NCBI RefSeq assembly: GCF_024609265.1 | Contig: NZ_JANHMP010000001.1 | Coordinates: 1,667,505 to 1,731,504, forward strand | DNA: 64,000 nucleotides | Reading direction: 5' to 3' | Source: Geothrix campi | Lineage (GTDB): Bacteria > Acidobacteriota > Holophagae > Holophagales > Holophagaceae | Shown here: one piece after another, positions 15,820 to 24,501 of the stretch | Layout of the letters: each line of letters starts with the position of its first letter | How positions within the stretch are numbered: position 1 is the stretch's first letter | Notes under the pieces: generated by a model | The model's input: the letters and a program-made list of their open reading frames with translations, nothing else | The model's database searches: none | Told to the model about the DNA's origin: nothing | Position numbers and translations under genes: made by a program

Positions 15820-18800
15820 GTGGATGTGACGCGCTTTCTCGGGACACACCGGTATGCCTGGCTCATGGACCTGGGCCGGGGTTCCGGCTGCACCTTCCAG
15901 CTCCTGCGCCGGGAGCTCGACGGCGCCCGCTTCCTCGCGCAGCTCTGGTCGCCCCTGCCTGCGGACCGCGACCTCGACCAGCTGCGCGACACCTTCCTGG
16001 CCCGCTTCCTCGACGCCGATCCGCTGGATCCGGTCATCGGCCATTTCGGCTTCGACGGCGAGCAGGTCTGGCACCTCCAGGCCCTCCAGGGGACCCCCCT
16101 CTCCCGCCTCTGGCCAGGCTGGGGGCCCGCCCAGCGCCAGGCCCTGGCGCAGCACCTGGCGCAGCGGCTGGAACGCGACCTCCATCCGCGCTTCCTCCAT
16201 CCCGAGGTCATCACCTTCCGCCCCGGCCTCACCCAGATCCCCCGCGCCCTCGGCGATGCCCCCTGGGGCCTGCCCGGACTGACGGCCCTCCTGCCCACCA
16301 CCGTGCCCACCCCGGCCCTGTCCGAGGATCTGCCCTGGACTCACGCCCGGGATCTGGCCGAACTCATCTCGCGACCCCTGCGGGGGCGGATCCAGGAACT
16401 GCCCTACCTCAAGTCCCTCATGCTGGGCCTCAGCGCGCCCATCCCCATGGAGCGCATCGTCCTCCTCCAGGGCGAGGAGGGCATCGGCAAGGCCCATCTG
16501 GCCGCCTGGGCCTGCGCCGTGGCCGAGGGGGAGGGCATCTGGGTGCACCACCTGGAGGCCTCCACGGAGGAAGCCCCGGGGCGCTTCCTCGGCCGGCTGC
16601 TGGAGGCCCTGCTCGCGGGGAGCGAGGCGGATCTCTATGCCCAGCGGCCCGAGGCCGCGCGGGCCCTGTCGCTGCGCCTGCAGGCCTTCGCCTTCCTCAC
16701 CGGCGGGCGCCACCTGAACCGCCAGGAGGCCGGCCCCGAGCCCGAGGAGGTGAAAGCCGCCCTCGAGGTCCTGGACTTCGCCCGCCTCCTGCATCCCCGC
16801 CTCGTCCACCTCTCGAACCTGGAGCGGGCCACGCCGGAAGTGCTGTCGCTGGTGCGGGAACTGGTCCACCGCTCGGACCTGCCCTGGCTGCTCTCCCTCA
16901 CCACGGGCGCCCAGGGGGCCGGGCTGAGGCCCCTACTCGCCGACCTGCGCCAGGAGGCCTCCGCCGCCCTCGTGGGCGTCAACCGCCTGGAGGACGAGGA
17001 TCTCCGCCGCATCCTGGAGGACCTGCTGGGCCGCCACGCCCTGCCCGCCGGCTATGTGACGGACCTGCTCACCCAGAGCCTCGGCAACCCGGGCCTGCTC
17101 CGGAACGTCCTGGAGCTGGCCCAGCAGGAGGGCGCCGTGGCCTGGGACCAGGATCACTGGACCCTGGCGCCCGGACGCCCCGCCACCCTGCGGGCCGAGG
17201 CCGACCTCGTGCAGCAGGTCTTCCTGGGCCGCCTCCAGCGACTCACCCCCGCCGCCGCCACCCTGGTGCGCCTGCTGGCCCTGGCCGACCGGCCGGTGCC
17301 CGCCGGCTCCCTCGGCCGCCTGCTGGGTCTCGCGGGCGACGCGCTGGAGGATGCCCAGCAGGGCGCCCTGGGCTCCCGCCTGGTCCAGCTCCAGGGTGGC
17401 CAGGCCCTCATGCCCGATCCCCGCTGGCGGGAGCTGGTGCTCGCCCACACGCCCCAGCCGGAACTCAAGCGGCTGGCCCGGGCCCTCCTGGCCGTCATCC
17501 AGGAACAGGGCGGCCCCGTGGCCCACTCGGTGACGCTCCAGGCCCTGGCGTCGGACGAAGCCACGGCCCTGGCTGCCGTCCTCGAAGCCCTCGACCATCA
17601 CCCCCCCGCACCTCCGCAAGAGGCCCAGCGGATGGTGGAGCAGGCCCTCCAGCTCCAGCCCCGGCCCTGGGACGAGGCCCGCCTGCACGAGCACCTGGCG
17701 GATGCCTGGGCCGCAGGCTCCCAGGCCCCCCCCGTCGACGGAGAAGGCCCGCCGCACTCCGTGGCCGAACGCGCGCTCGAAGCTCTGGAGCACGCCCTGG
17801 ATGCCCTGGGGCGGGCCGCCTTCCACGAAGGCATCCGGCTGGCTGAAGTCCGGGTCTTCCGGAAGCGGGCCATGTTGCAGCTCCAGCTGCGCCGGGCCGG
17901 CGAAGCCCAGGAATCCGTCATGGCCGCTGCCGGGCGCCTGAAGGACCACCCCCTCCATCCCGAACAGCCCCGATTGCGTCTGGCCCTGGGCCAGCTCCAC
18001 CTGCTCCAGGGCCACCTGACCAAGGGGATCCGCGCCCTGGAGGAGGGCCTGCATCCCCAGGGGCCCCATAGTCAGGGCGGCCGGCCCCAGCCCCAGGACC
18101 AGGCGGCCCTGCTCACCGCGCTGGGCCGGGCCCTGACCGCCCAGGGGCAGTTCCAGCGCGCGGCCGGCCACCTCGAATCAGCCCAGCGGCTGCTGGAGCA
18201 CGGGCAGGACTTCCGCGGCCTGGTGCCGGCCCAGATCGCCTTGGCCCAGGTCCGCCTCGCCCAGGGCCAGGCCGGCCCCTGCATCGCCCTGCTCCAGGAG
18301 GCCCTCCAGACCGCTCGGCTGCAGGGCGACCTCGGCCTCCAGAGCCAGAGCCACCTGGCCCTGGGGGCCATGCGCAGCCTCCAGCAGTTCCTGGGGCCGG
18401 CCCTGACGCACCTGGACCGGGCCCTGGGCCAGGCCCAGCGGCTGGGCGACGCTCCCCAGGTGGCCATGATCCAGGTCTGGCGCGCGCGCACCTTCGCCGC
18501 CATGGGCGATCCCGTAGCCGCCGACCATGCCCAGTTCCAGGCCCAGGGCCCCTCGTCGGGAGCCCAGCGCCTCCTGCTGGCCCCGGAGGAGCAGGGCGAC
18601 CACACCCTGCTCCAGGGCGACGTGGCGCGGTTCCGCGGCGCCTGGCGAGATGCGGCGCGGCTCTTCAAGGCCGCCGCGGACCAGTTCGAGGCCTCCGGCA
18701 TGCTCTGGCACCACCGCCTGGCCCAGCTCCGCCTGGCCCAGGTGCTGGCCCGGGAATCCCAGCGCACCCGGCAGGAGGCCCCGGAGCAGGGCTGGGCCAT

Positions 18801-19263
18801 TCTCGAGAACCTCAAGGGCCCCGTGGAGGGCTCCGGCTCGCGCTGGCTGGAGCTGGAGTGGCACCGGGCCCACGCCCTGCTGCTGTCCACGGTGCCCCCG
18901 ACGGAAACCGTGGCCGAGGAGGGGCTGGAGGCCTGGAGCGAGGTGCTGGCCGCGGCCCGGGACCTCCAGTTTCCCGCCCAGGTGGTGGAGGCCTGCGCCG
19001 AGGGCGCCCAGCTCCTGCTCCAGCGCGGCGAGAAGCTGGGCGCCAAGACCCGCCTGCAGGATGCCTTCCCCAGCTTCCAGGAGCTCTGGTCCCACCTGCC
19101 GGAAAACCAGGGCACCGCCTTCCTGGGCCGCGAGGACCTGCACCGCTTCCGCCAGACCGTGGAGGCCGCCGGCCTGCGCTTCATCCTTCCCGAACGCGCC
19201 GACCCCCTCCAGGACTGGACTCCCACCCAGATGAACCTGCCCGCTGTCCCAGAAGGTGAGTGA
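15820..19263 (+). CDS. PknK-like multidomain protein: degenerate kinase, degenerate AAA/STAND ATPase, TPR repeats
   Basis: A 1147-residue protein with the layout of PknK/serine-threonine kinase-AAA-TPR regulators. Residues about 5-140 follow a protein-kinase course (YAWLMDLGRGSGCTFQLL as a glycine loop, FGFDGEQVWHLQALQGTPL at the hinge), but the catalytic region reads HPEVITF near residue 127 with no HRD or DFG. The ATPase module has GEEGIGKA (218-225), where the usual Ser/Thr after Lys is Ala, and LVHLSNLE (328-335) where acidic Walker B residues are expected. Residues about 610-1100 are leucine/alanine/glutamine-rich TPR-like helices. The start is GTG 15820, with only a weak RBS. It probably acts as a scaffold or ligand sensor rather than an enzyme (inference). 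Confidence 0.7.
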   Translation: MDVTRFLGTHRYAWLMDLGRGSGCTFQLLRRELDGARFLAQLWSPLPADRDLDQLRDTFLARFLDADPLDPVIGHFGFDGEQVWHLQALQGTPLSRLWPGWGPAQRQALAQHLAQRLERDLHPRFLHPEVITFRPGLTQIPRALGDAPWGLPGLTALLPTTVPTPALSEDLPWTHARDLAELISRPLRGRIQELPYLKSLMLGLSAPIPMERIVLLQGEEGIGKAHLAAWACAVAEGEGIWVHHLEASTEEAPGRFLGRLLEALLAGSEADLYAQRPEAARALSLRLQAFAFLTGGRHLNRQEAGPEPEEVKAALEVLDFARLLHPRLVHLSNLERATPEVLSLVRELVHRSDLPWLLSLTTGAQGAGLRPLLADLRQEASAALVGVNRLEDEDLRRILEDLLGRHALPAGYVTDLLTQSLGNPGLLRNVLELAQQEGAVAWDQDHWTLAPGRPATLRAEADLVQQVFLGRLQRLTPAAATLVRLLALADRPVPAGSLGRLLGLAGDALEDAQQGALGSRLVQLQGGQALMPDPRWRELVLAHTPQPELKRLARALLAVIQEQGGPVAHSVTLQALASDEATALAAVLEALDHHPPAPPQEAQRMVEQALQLQPRPWDEARLHEHLADAWAAGSQAPPVDGEGPPHSVAERALEALEHALDALGRAAFHEGIRLAEVRVFRKRAMLQLQLRRAGEAQESVMAAAGRLKDHPLHPEQPRLRLALGQLHLLQGHLTKGIRALEEGLHPQGPHSQGGRPQPQDQAALLTALGRALTAQGQFQRAAGHLESAQRLLEHGQDFRGLVPAQIALAQVRLAQGQAGPCIALLQEALQTARLQGDLGLQSQSHLALGAMRSLQQFLGPALTHLDRALGQAQRLGDAPQVAMIQVWRARTFAAMGDPVAADHAQFQAQGPSSGAQRLLLAPEEQGDHTLLQGDVARFRGAWRDAARLFKAAADQFEASGMLWHHRLAQLRLAQVLARESQRTRQEAPEQGWAILENLKGPVEGSGSRWLELEWHRAHALLLSTVPPTETVAEEGLEAWSEVLAAARDLQFPAQVVEACAEGAQLLLQRGEKLGAKTRLQDAFPSFQELWSHLPENQGTAFLGREDLHRFRQTVEAAGLRFILPERADPLQDWTPTQMNLPAVPEGE

Positions 19264-19323
19264 ACCACTTCTGGACTCAGCTGACCCCGAGGCGCCTGCG
19301 CGGATGACCGACGGGCAGAGCCA

Positions 19324-21507
19324 TCACTTGTAGGTGTAGTGGTAGGCGTAGCGATAGCGCTGATAGCCCACCGTCACCGCGGACACATCGTTGAAGATGC
19401 AGCCCTTGACCTTGGTACCGCCACTTTCGAAGCGCTTGAGGGCGATGCGGAGTTCCTCCAGGGAGTGGGCCCGGGCCTTGGCGATGAGGAGGACCGTGCC
19501 CACCTGTTTGGCCAGGATGACGGGATCGGTCACCGCCAGGGCGGGGGCCGCGTCGATGAGCACCAGATCGTAGGCCGCGGACACCTGCTGGATGAACTCC
19601 GACAGGCGGCTGGTCATCAGCAGCTCGGCGGGATTGGGGGGCAGCGCACCGGTGGTGATGAGGTCGAGGCCCGGCAGCACCGCCGCGTGCAGCACGTCCT
19701 TCCAATCCACCTGGCCGGACAGGATCTCCGAGAAACCCCGGCCGCGCTCGAGGAGGCCGAAGGGGCGGTGCAGCAGCCCCTTGCGCAAGTCGCCATCCAC
19801 CAGCAGCACCCGCGAGCCGGCCTGGGCCAGCAGGGTTGCGAAGTTGCTGCTCACGAAGGTCTTGCCGATGGTCGGCGTCGGCCCGGTGATCAGCACCACG
19901 GGGTTCTTCGCATCCATCATGGTGAAGTGGAGGCTGGTGCGCAGGCTGCGCAGGCTCTCCACGGCCAGGTCCTCAGGGTTGGCCTGAGCCAGCAGGTGCA
20001 GGCCCTCCTCCCGGCGTTCCATGGCCCGGTGGATGGTCGCCTGCTGCTCGCTGTGGGGCACGGTCACCACCACCGGCAGGCCCAGGTGGCCTTCGATGAG
20101 GCGGGGATCCTCCACACCCCGGTGCAGGGCCCGGCGCACCATGACCAGGCCGATGCCGCCAAAGAGGCCCAGCAGGACGGACAAGCTGATCACCATGGCC
20201 TTCTGCGGTTTCACCGGTTCGAGGCTGGGCAGGGCGTGGTCCACGATGCGGGCATTGCCGATCTCGCCCGCCTTCGTCACCTGCAGCTGCTGGGCGTTGT
20301 TGAGCAGGGCGGTGTACATGTCCGTGCCCACCTGCGCCTCGCGCATGAGGCGCACCAGCTCCTGCTGGGTGCGGGGCAGGCCGCGCACCTTGCCCTCCAC
20401 CTGGTGGGATTCGGCGCTCAGCTTGGTGATCTGCTGATCGAGGGTCGCCACCACGTCCGAACGTTCCTTGTAGGTCCGCAGCAGCTCCTGCTTCTTCTGC
20501 TTGAGCCCCAGGATCTGGCCTTCCAGATCCACGCTCTGCTTGAGCACCAGCTTGGCCTCCTCCGGCAGGTCCACGGAACCGATCTGCATGCGGTACTGGT
20601 TCAGCTGGTTCTCGGCCGCATCCAGCTTGGCCCGCACCTGGGGCAGCTGCTCCTGGAGGAAGGTCAGGGTCTTGGAGGCCTCTTCGGCCTTGCGCTCGAT
20701 GTTCTGGCGCACGTACTGGGCCACGATCTCGTTGAGGATCTCGGCCCCGCGGAGGGGGCTGCGATCTTCGAAGCTCAGACCCAGGATGTTGGTCTGCTTG
20801 CCCTTCTCGGCGACCAGCAGGCCCAGGCGCAGGCCCTCGATGGCCTTGAGGAAGGGCTGCCGGGTGAGGTTGAAGCGCTGGCCCGCCGGGGCCACCAGGC
20901 GGCGCACCTGAAGTACCAGGGGCTGGCCCAGCCAGGTGGCCTTGAGTTCCTCACCTTCGCGGCCATGGGCCAGGAGCTGGCCCTCGGGATCCTCCCAGCG
21001 GAAGGCGCCGTTCTCCCCGGCGATGACGCGGAAGACCTTGCCCTGCACCGGGGTGGGCAGCTCGAAGCGCTCGATGCGCAAGGTCGGGGCATCGGCCCGA
21101 CCCCGTACCAGGGCATCGCCCACCAGGGGGTTGAACCGGGGCTGAGCGACGACATCCAGGGCCAGGGCCTCCACCGTGCGGCCCAGCACCAGGTTGCTCT
21201 TGAGGATCTCGATCTCGGCCTGGGCCACGGTGGGTTGTTCCAGCAGGCTGGACAGGGCCTCCATGCCGAGGGCACCCTTGCCGCCCTTCTTGTCCTCCAC
21301 CTGGAGCATGGCCTGCACCTGGTAGACCGGGCTCTTGCGCCAGGCGTAGTAGCCGCCCAGCAGCAGTGCCATCAGGGTGGCCCCCAGAATGAGAATGCGG
21401 CCCTCCCACAGGTTGCCGAGCAGCTCCCCCAGGGAGATCTCCTCCCCGTCCTCGGCGCCGCTAAAGTCCCTGGTGGTGGGCATGGAGGAGGGGTCGCTGG
21501 CGCTCAT
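19324..21507 (-). CDS. wzc: Wzc-type polysaccharide co-polymerase and tyrosine autokinase (BY-kinase)
   Basis: Controls polymer length and export of an exopolysaccharide by cycles of tyrosine autophosphorylation. The 727-residue protein has the Wzz domain with a membrane segment at about 38-55 (ILILGATLMALLLGGYYAW), a long periplasmic coiled-coil region, and a second membrane segment (MVISLSVLLGLFGGIGLVMV). The cytoplasmic kinase has Walker A GPTPTIGKTFVSSN, Walker A' VLLVDGDLRKG and Walker B LVLIDAAPAL. The C-terminus is a tyrosine cluster (YQRYRYAYHYTYK), the usual phosphorylation tail. The gene overlaps the phosphatase gene by four bases; wza-phosphatase-wzc is a complete capsule-type export control set. 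Confidence 0.95.
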   Translation of the reverse strand: MSASDPSSMPTTRDFSGAEDGEEISLGELLGNLWEGRILILGATLMALLLGGYYAWRKSPVYQVQAMLQVEDKKGGKGALGMEALSSLLEQPTVAQAEIEILKSNLVLGRTVEALALDVVAQPRFNPLVGDALVRGRADAPTLRIERFELPTPVQGKVFRVIAGENGAFRWEDPEGQLLAHGREGEELKATWLGQPLVLQVRRLVAPAGQRFNLTRQPFLKAIEGLRLGLLVAEKGKQTNILGLSFEDRSPLRGAEILNEIVAQYVRQNIERKAEEASKTLTFLQEQLPQVRAKLDAAENQLNQYRMQIGSVDLPEEAKLVLKQSVDLEGQILGLKQKKQELLRTYKERSDVVATLDQQITKLSAESHQVEGKVRGLPRTQQELVRLMREAQVGTDMYTALLNNAQQLQVTKAGEIGNARIVDHALPSLEPVKPQKAMVISLSVLLGLFGGIGLVMVRRALHRGVEDPRLIEGHLGLPVVVTVPHSEQQATIHRAMERREEGLHLLAQANPEDLAVESLRSLRTSLHFTMMDAKNPVVLITGPTPTIGKTFVSSNFATLLAQAGSRVLLVDGDLRKGLLHRPFGLLERGRGFSEILSGQVDWKDVLHAAVLPGLDLITTGALPPNPAELLMTSRLSEFIQQVSAAYDLVLIDAAPALAVTDPVILAKQVGTVLLIAKARAHSLEELRIALKRFESGGTKVKGCIFNDVSAVTVGYQRYRYAYHYTYK

Positions 21508-21965
21508 GGAGTCCTTCTGGCGAGACGGGGGAGCCAGGTCTGGATGGCGCCCTGAATGTGGGCGCCGACCCGGCGATGGTCCGCTGCGCTGCGGCGGATG
21601 GGATCGGCGATCTCGGGGCGATCCGGCGACAGCCAGTGGCCCAGCAGGAAGACCCGTCCCCGGACGCTGGGGGCCAAGGCTTCACAGGCGGCCTTCTGGG
21701 CCCGGTCCATGACCAGGATGAGATCCGCGCGTTTGGCCAGATCCAGCGTGACCTGCCGCCCTCGGTGGGTGCTCAGATCGAGCCCGAGTTCCATGCCCTG
21801 GCGCCGGGTTTCCTCGTGGGCCGGTTCCCCCACCAGGGCCCTGAGCCCGGCGGAGCGCACGTCGCTGGCGGGGCCGAGGGCCCGCCGGAGCAGGGCTTCG
21901 GCCAGGGGGCTGCGGCAGTGGTTGCCTTCGCACAGGACGAGGATGCGGCGGATGGCGATCGACAT
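21504..21965 (-). CDS. wzb: Low-molecular-weight protein tyrosine phosphatase (Wzb-like)
   Basis: Removes phosphate from the tyrosine tail of the BY-kinase encoded just downstream. The 153-residue protein has the signature loop CEGNHCRS (Cys12, Arg18), i.e. C-x5-R-S near the N-terminus, and a late aspartate in IADPIRRS that matches the general acid Asp-Pro. Length is normal for the family. It begins three bases after the wza stop and overlaps wzc (ATGA), so stoichiometric expression is likely. The variable residues in the loop (GNH) are typical of bacterial Wzb rather than arsenate reductases. Confidence 0.93.
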   Translation of the reverse strand: MSIAIRRILVLCEGNHCRSPLAEALLRRALGPASDVRSAGLRALVGEPAHEETRRQGMELGLDLSTHRGRQVTLDLAKRADLILVMDRAQKAACEALAPSVRGRVFLLGHWLSPDRPEIADPIRRSAADHRRVGAHIQGAIQTWLPRLARRTP

Positions 21966-21968
21966 GGG

Positions 21969-23141
21969 CTACTGGCTGAGGTACTTGACTTCGGAGGCGG
22001 TGGAAGTGAGGGCGGAGACCGTGGGCACGATCAGGCTCACCACGCGGTTCCAGCGCACCAGGGGGCCGGCGTCCACGTAGACCAGGTCCCGCGGCTGGAG
22101 GGCGAAGCGGTCGGCCAGCACCATGGCCACGGGGTTGTAGGCGTCCAGGTGGAACACCTCCACGGCGTTGTCGGCCTGGCCGCGCCGGAACACATAGATG
22201 GACCGGGCTTCGGCGCTGGCGGGGTTGATGCCGCCCGCATCGGACAGGGCCTGGGCCAGGGAGAGCTTGCCGTGATAGGTGGGCACGGAGCGGGGGTTGC
22301 GGACCTCGCCCAGCAGGTAGACCGGCTCCTCGTCCCGGTTGTGGACATGCACCGAGTCGCCATCCTTGAGCAGGATCTGGCCGATGCGGTTGCCCCGGGT
22401 CATGAGTTCCAGGAAGTTCAGCGACCAGGTCCGGTCCCCGCGGGACACCATGATGCGGCTCTGATCCGCCGTGGGGAGGAAGCCCCCGGCGCGGTTCACG
22501 GCTTCGGCCAGGGTGAAGGGAATGTCGGTGATGTTGTAGACGGCCGGGCTGCGCACCTCGCCGCTGACGAAGACCTTCTGGGAGCGGTAGGCGAGGACCT
22601 TCAGATCCACCTGGGGCTTCTGGAGGACATCATCCATCTTGGCGGTGATGAGGTCGCGGGCCTCCACCACGGTGAGCCCGGCCACCTTCACCCGCCCGAT
22701 GTAGGGGTAGAACAGGAATCCGGAATCGTCCACCACCATGCCAGTGGCGGCGTCGGTGCGGAACTGGCCCAGGGGCAGGGTCAGCTCCGGATGGTCCCAG
22801 ACGGTGACCATGAGGATGTCCTGGGCGCCGATGCGGTAGGGCTCCATCTTCGTGGCGAGCAGGTCCTCGAAGCCGGCCTGCGCCGGGCGGGCGCCGTACC
22901 GCTTGAGCGTCTCGGGGTTCAGCGGGTGCAAGGTCACGTCCTGGCCATTCACCTGGGTGCGGGTATCCCGGTCGTAGGCCCGGGTATCGAACTTCATGCC
23001 CGGCGCCCGGCAGGCCGCCAGCAGGAGGGTCAGCCCGACGGCGAAGGCCTGGACGAAGATCTGAAGGGGGCGCCGATGGAGGGTTGAGTGGGATGGGGTG
23101 GCAGATTCCAGGGCCGGGCAGATCGGGAGACTCACTGACAT
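21969..23141 (-). CDS. wza: Wza-type outer-membrane polysaccharide export lipoprotein
   Basis: Forms the outer-membrane channel for the exported polymer. The 390-residue protein has an N-terminal hydrophobic stretch ending in a lipobox (FAVGLTLLLAAC), the polysaccharide biosynthesis/export domain (YRIGAQDILMVTVWDHPEL, then VDDSGFLFYPYIGRVKVAGLTV) and SLBB domains (VFVSGEVRSPAVYNIT; VYLLGEVRNPRSVPTY). The C-terminal part (RDLVYVDAGPLVRWNRVVSLIVPTV) matches the amphipathic helix of Wza that crosses the outer membrane. The 28 residues before the hydrophobic part make the N-terminus long; an internal start is possible. It is the first gene of the wza-wzb-wzc operon. Confidence 0.93.
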   Translation of the reverse strand: MSVSLPICPALESATPSHSTLHRRPLQIFVQAFAVGLTLLLAACRAPGMKFDTRAYDRDTRTQVNGQDVTLHPLNPETLKRYGARPAQAGFEDLLATKMEPYRIGAQDILMVTVWDHPELTLPLGQFRTDAATGMVVDDSGFLFYPYIGRVKVAGLTVVEARDLITAKMDDVLQKPQVDLKVLAYRSQKVFVSGEVRSPAVYNITDIPFTLAEAVNRAGGFLPTADQSRIMVSRGDRTWSLNFLELMTRGNRIGQILLKDGDSVHVHNRDEEPVYLLGEVRNPRSVPTYHGKLSLAQALSDAGGINPASAEARSIYVFRRGQADNAVEVFHLDAYNPVAMVLADRFALQPRDLVYVDAGPLVRWNRVVSLIVPTVSALTSTASEVKYLSQ

Positions 23142-23505
23142 TCCATTCCTATCAAAAGCGGGTTGTGGCTGGCGTCGAACGGCCCATTCCAGCCATCAGG
23201 CGGAGGTGGCTCTGGACAAGGCCACTGAGGACACCGGTACGGGAAGGGCATGACCCACCCCACTCCGACCCAAGGCGCGACCACTCCGAATGCTTTGATT
23301 TTCCACCTGCAGGTCCTCTGGGTTCAACGCAAAAATGCAGGGAAAAACCTATTGTGATCTCCGTCATTTCTAGCTATTTGAGCTATGAACTAGGCATTTA
23401 TATCCTCTACGTACAAACCAATATCCCGCCAGGTGTTCGACTCCTGACCCCACCCGATCGGGCTTGCCTTCACCGGATCGGCGACGGGAGGGCGGTACCT
23501 TAGAA
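23142..23505. other. Divergent intergenic region between wza and panB
   Basis: About 360 bases separating the minus-strand wza operon from plus-strand panB. The section 23330-23420 is clearly AT-richer (for example CTATTTGAGCTATGAACTAGG) and must hold promoters for one or both directions; I see no unambiguous -35/-10 pair or operator. No gene is supported. Nothing else is evident. Confidence 0.4.
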
Positions 23506-23589
23506 ATGAAAATCCAGCTCATCCTTTTCCCACTGTTTGGTGGTCTCATGGAGGCCCACGGCTTCGACCTTCCAGCGGAGACCCCATGA
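23506..23589 (+). CDS. Possible 27-residue small protein coupled to panB
   Basis: A short frame, ATG at 23506 to TGA at 23587-23589, encoding MKIQLILFPLFGGLMEAHGF followed by DLPAETP. Its stop overlaps the panB start as ATGA, the same coupling used across this genome. There is a hydrophobic N-terminal half. panB has its own GGAG, so the small frame is not needed to start panB. No family is recognised; chance occurrence is possible. Confidence 0.3.
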   Translation: MKIQLILFPLFGGLMEAHGFDLPAETP

Positions 23590-24449
23590 GCCACCTGCCT
23601 GCGGACGCGCGCCCCCGCGTCACCCTTCCCCAGTTGCACACCTGGCACCACGCAGGGCGGAAACTCGTGATGACCACGGCCTATGACGCCGTGACCGCGC
23701 GCATCGCGGATGCCGCTGGCGTGGACATCATCCTCGTGGGCGACAGCGTGGGGAACGTGTGTCTGGGCTTCGAGAACACCCTGCCCGTCAGCATGGCCAT
23801 GATGAACCACCACCTGGAAGCCGTGGCCCGCACCCACCCCACGGCCATGCTGGTGGCCGACATGCCCTACCTGAGCTTCCACCTCAGCGTGGAGGACACC
23901 CTGCGGAACGCCGGGGGGTTCCTCCAGCGGGGGGCCCAGGCCGTGAAGCTCGAAGGCGGCGCCAAGCGCCTGCCCATGATCCACGCCCTGATCGACGCGG
24001 AGATCCCGGTCATGGGCCACCTGGGCCTCACCCCCCAGAGCGTGAACCCCATGGGCGGCTTCAAGGTGCAAGGCAAGCAGAAGGCCGAGGCCCTGCGCCT
24101 GCTGGAGGACGCCCAGAAGCTCCAGGAGGCCGGCTGCTTCAGCCTGGTGCTGGAGGGCATTCCCGCCGACCTGGCCGCCAAAGTGACGGAAACCATCGAG
24201 ATCCCCACCATCGGCATCGGGGCCGGCCCCCAGTGCTCGGGTCAGGTGCTCGTCATCCACGATGTGCTTGGCCTGCTGCCCGGGACTTCACCGAAATTCG
24301 TACGGCGCTATGCCGAAGGATTCCAAGACCTGCGTGATGCCCTGGCGACCTGGGCCGAGGATGTGCGGTCGGGAGGGTTCCCCGATGGCCGGGAATCCTA
24401 TACCCTTCCAGAAGCTGTTCGTCCGGTTCTGACCCAGTGGCACCCCTGA
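23586..24449 (+). CDS. panB: 3-methyl-2-oxobutanoate hydroxymethyltransferase
   Basis: First committed step of pantothenate synthesis: transfers a hydroxymethyl group from methylene-tetrahydrofolate to alpha-ketoisovalerate, giving ketopantoate. The 287-residue protein has MTTAYDAVTARIADAAGVD, the metal and substrate segment VGDSVGN, and MPYLSFHLS, KLEGG, MGHLGLTPQSVNPMGG and IPTIGIGAGP, all standard PanB motifs, with the normal length. GGAG lies five bases before the ATG. It is followed 52 bases later by panC, so the two probably share a transcript. Confidence 0.96.
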   Translation: MSHLPADARPRVTLPQLHTWHHAGRKLVMTTAYDAVTARIADAAGVDIILVGDSVGNVCLGFENTLPVSMAMMNHHLEAVARTHPTAMLVADMPYLSFHLSVEDTLRNAGGFLQRGAQAVKLEGGAKRLPMIHALIDAEIPVMGHLGLTPQSVNPMGGFKVQGKQKAEALRLLEDAQKLQEAGCFSLVLEGIPADLAAKVTETIEIPTIGIGAGPQCSGQVLVIHDVLGLLPGTSPKFVRRYAEGFQDLRDALATWAEDVRSGGFPDGRESYTLPEAVRPVLTQWHP

Positions 24450-24501
24450 TCGCGCCCTTGGTAAACTGACAGGCGCTTTCTGAAGGATCCCGTTTTTGTC
24501 C

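Noticed and set aside
15779-15829. A 16-codon frame (ATG 15779) before the PknK-like gene
   Set aside because: Overlaps the GTG start in another frame; too short, with no supporting signal.
22037-22363. A 108-codon minus-strand frame inside wza in another frame
   Set aside because: Alternative-frame shadow of wza with W/P/T/R-rich composition.
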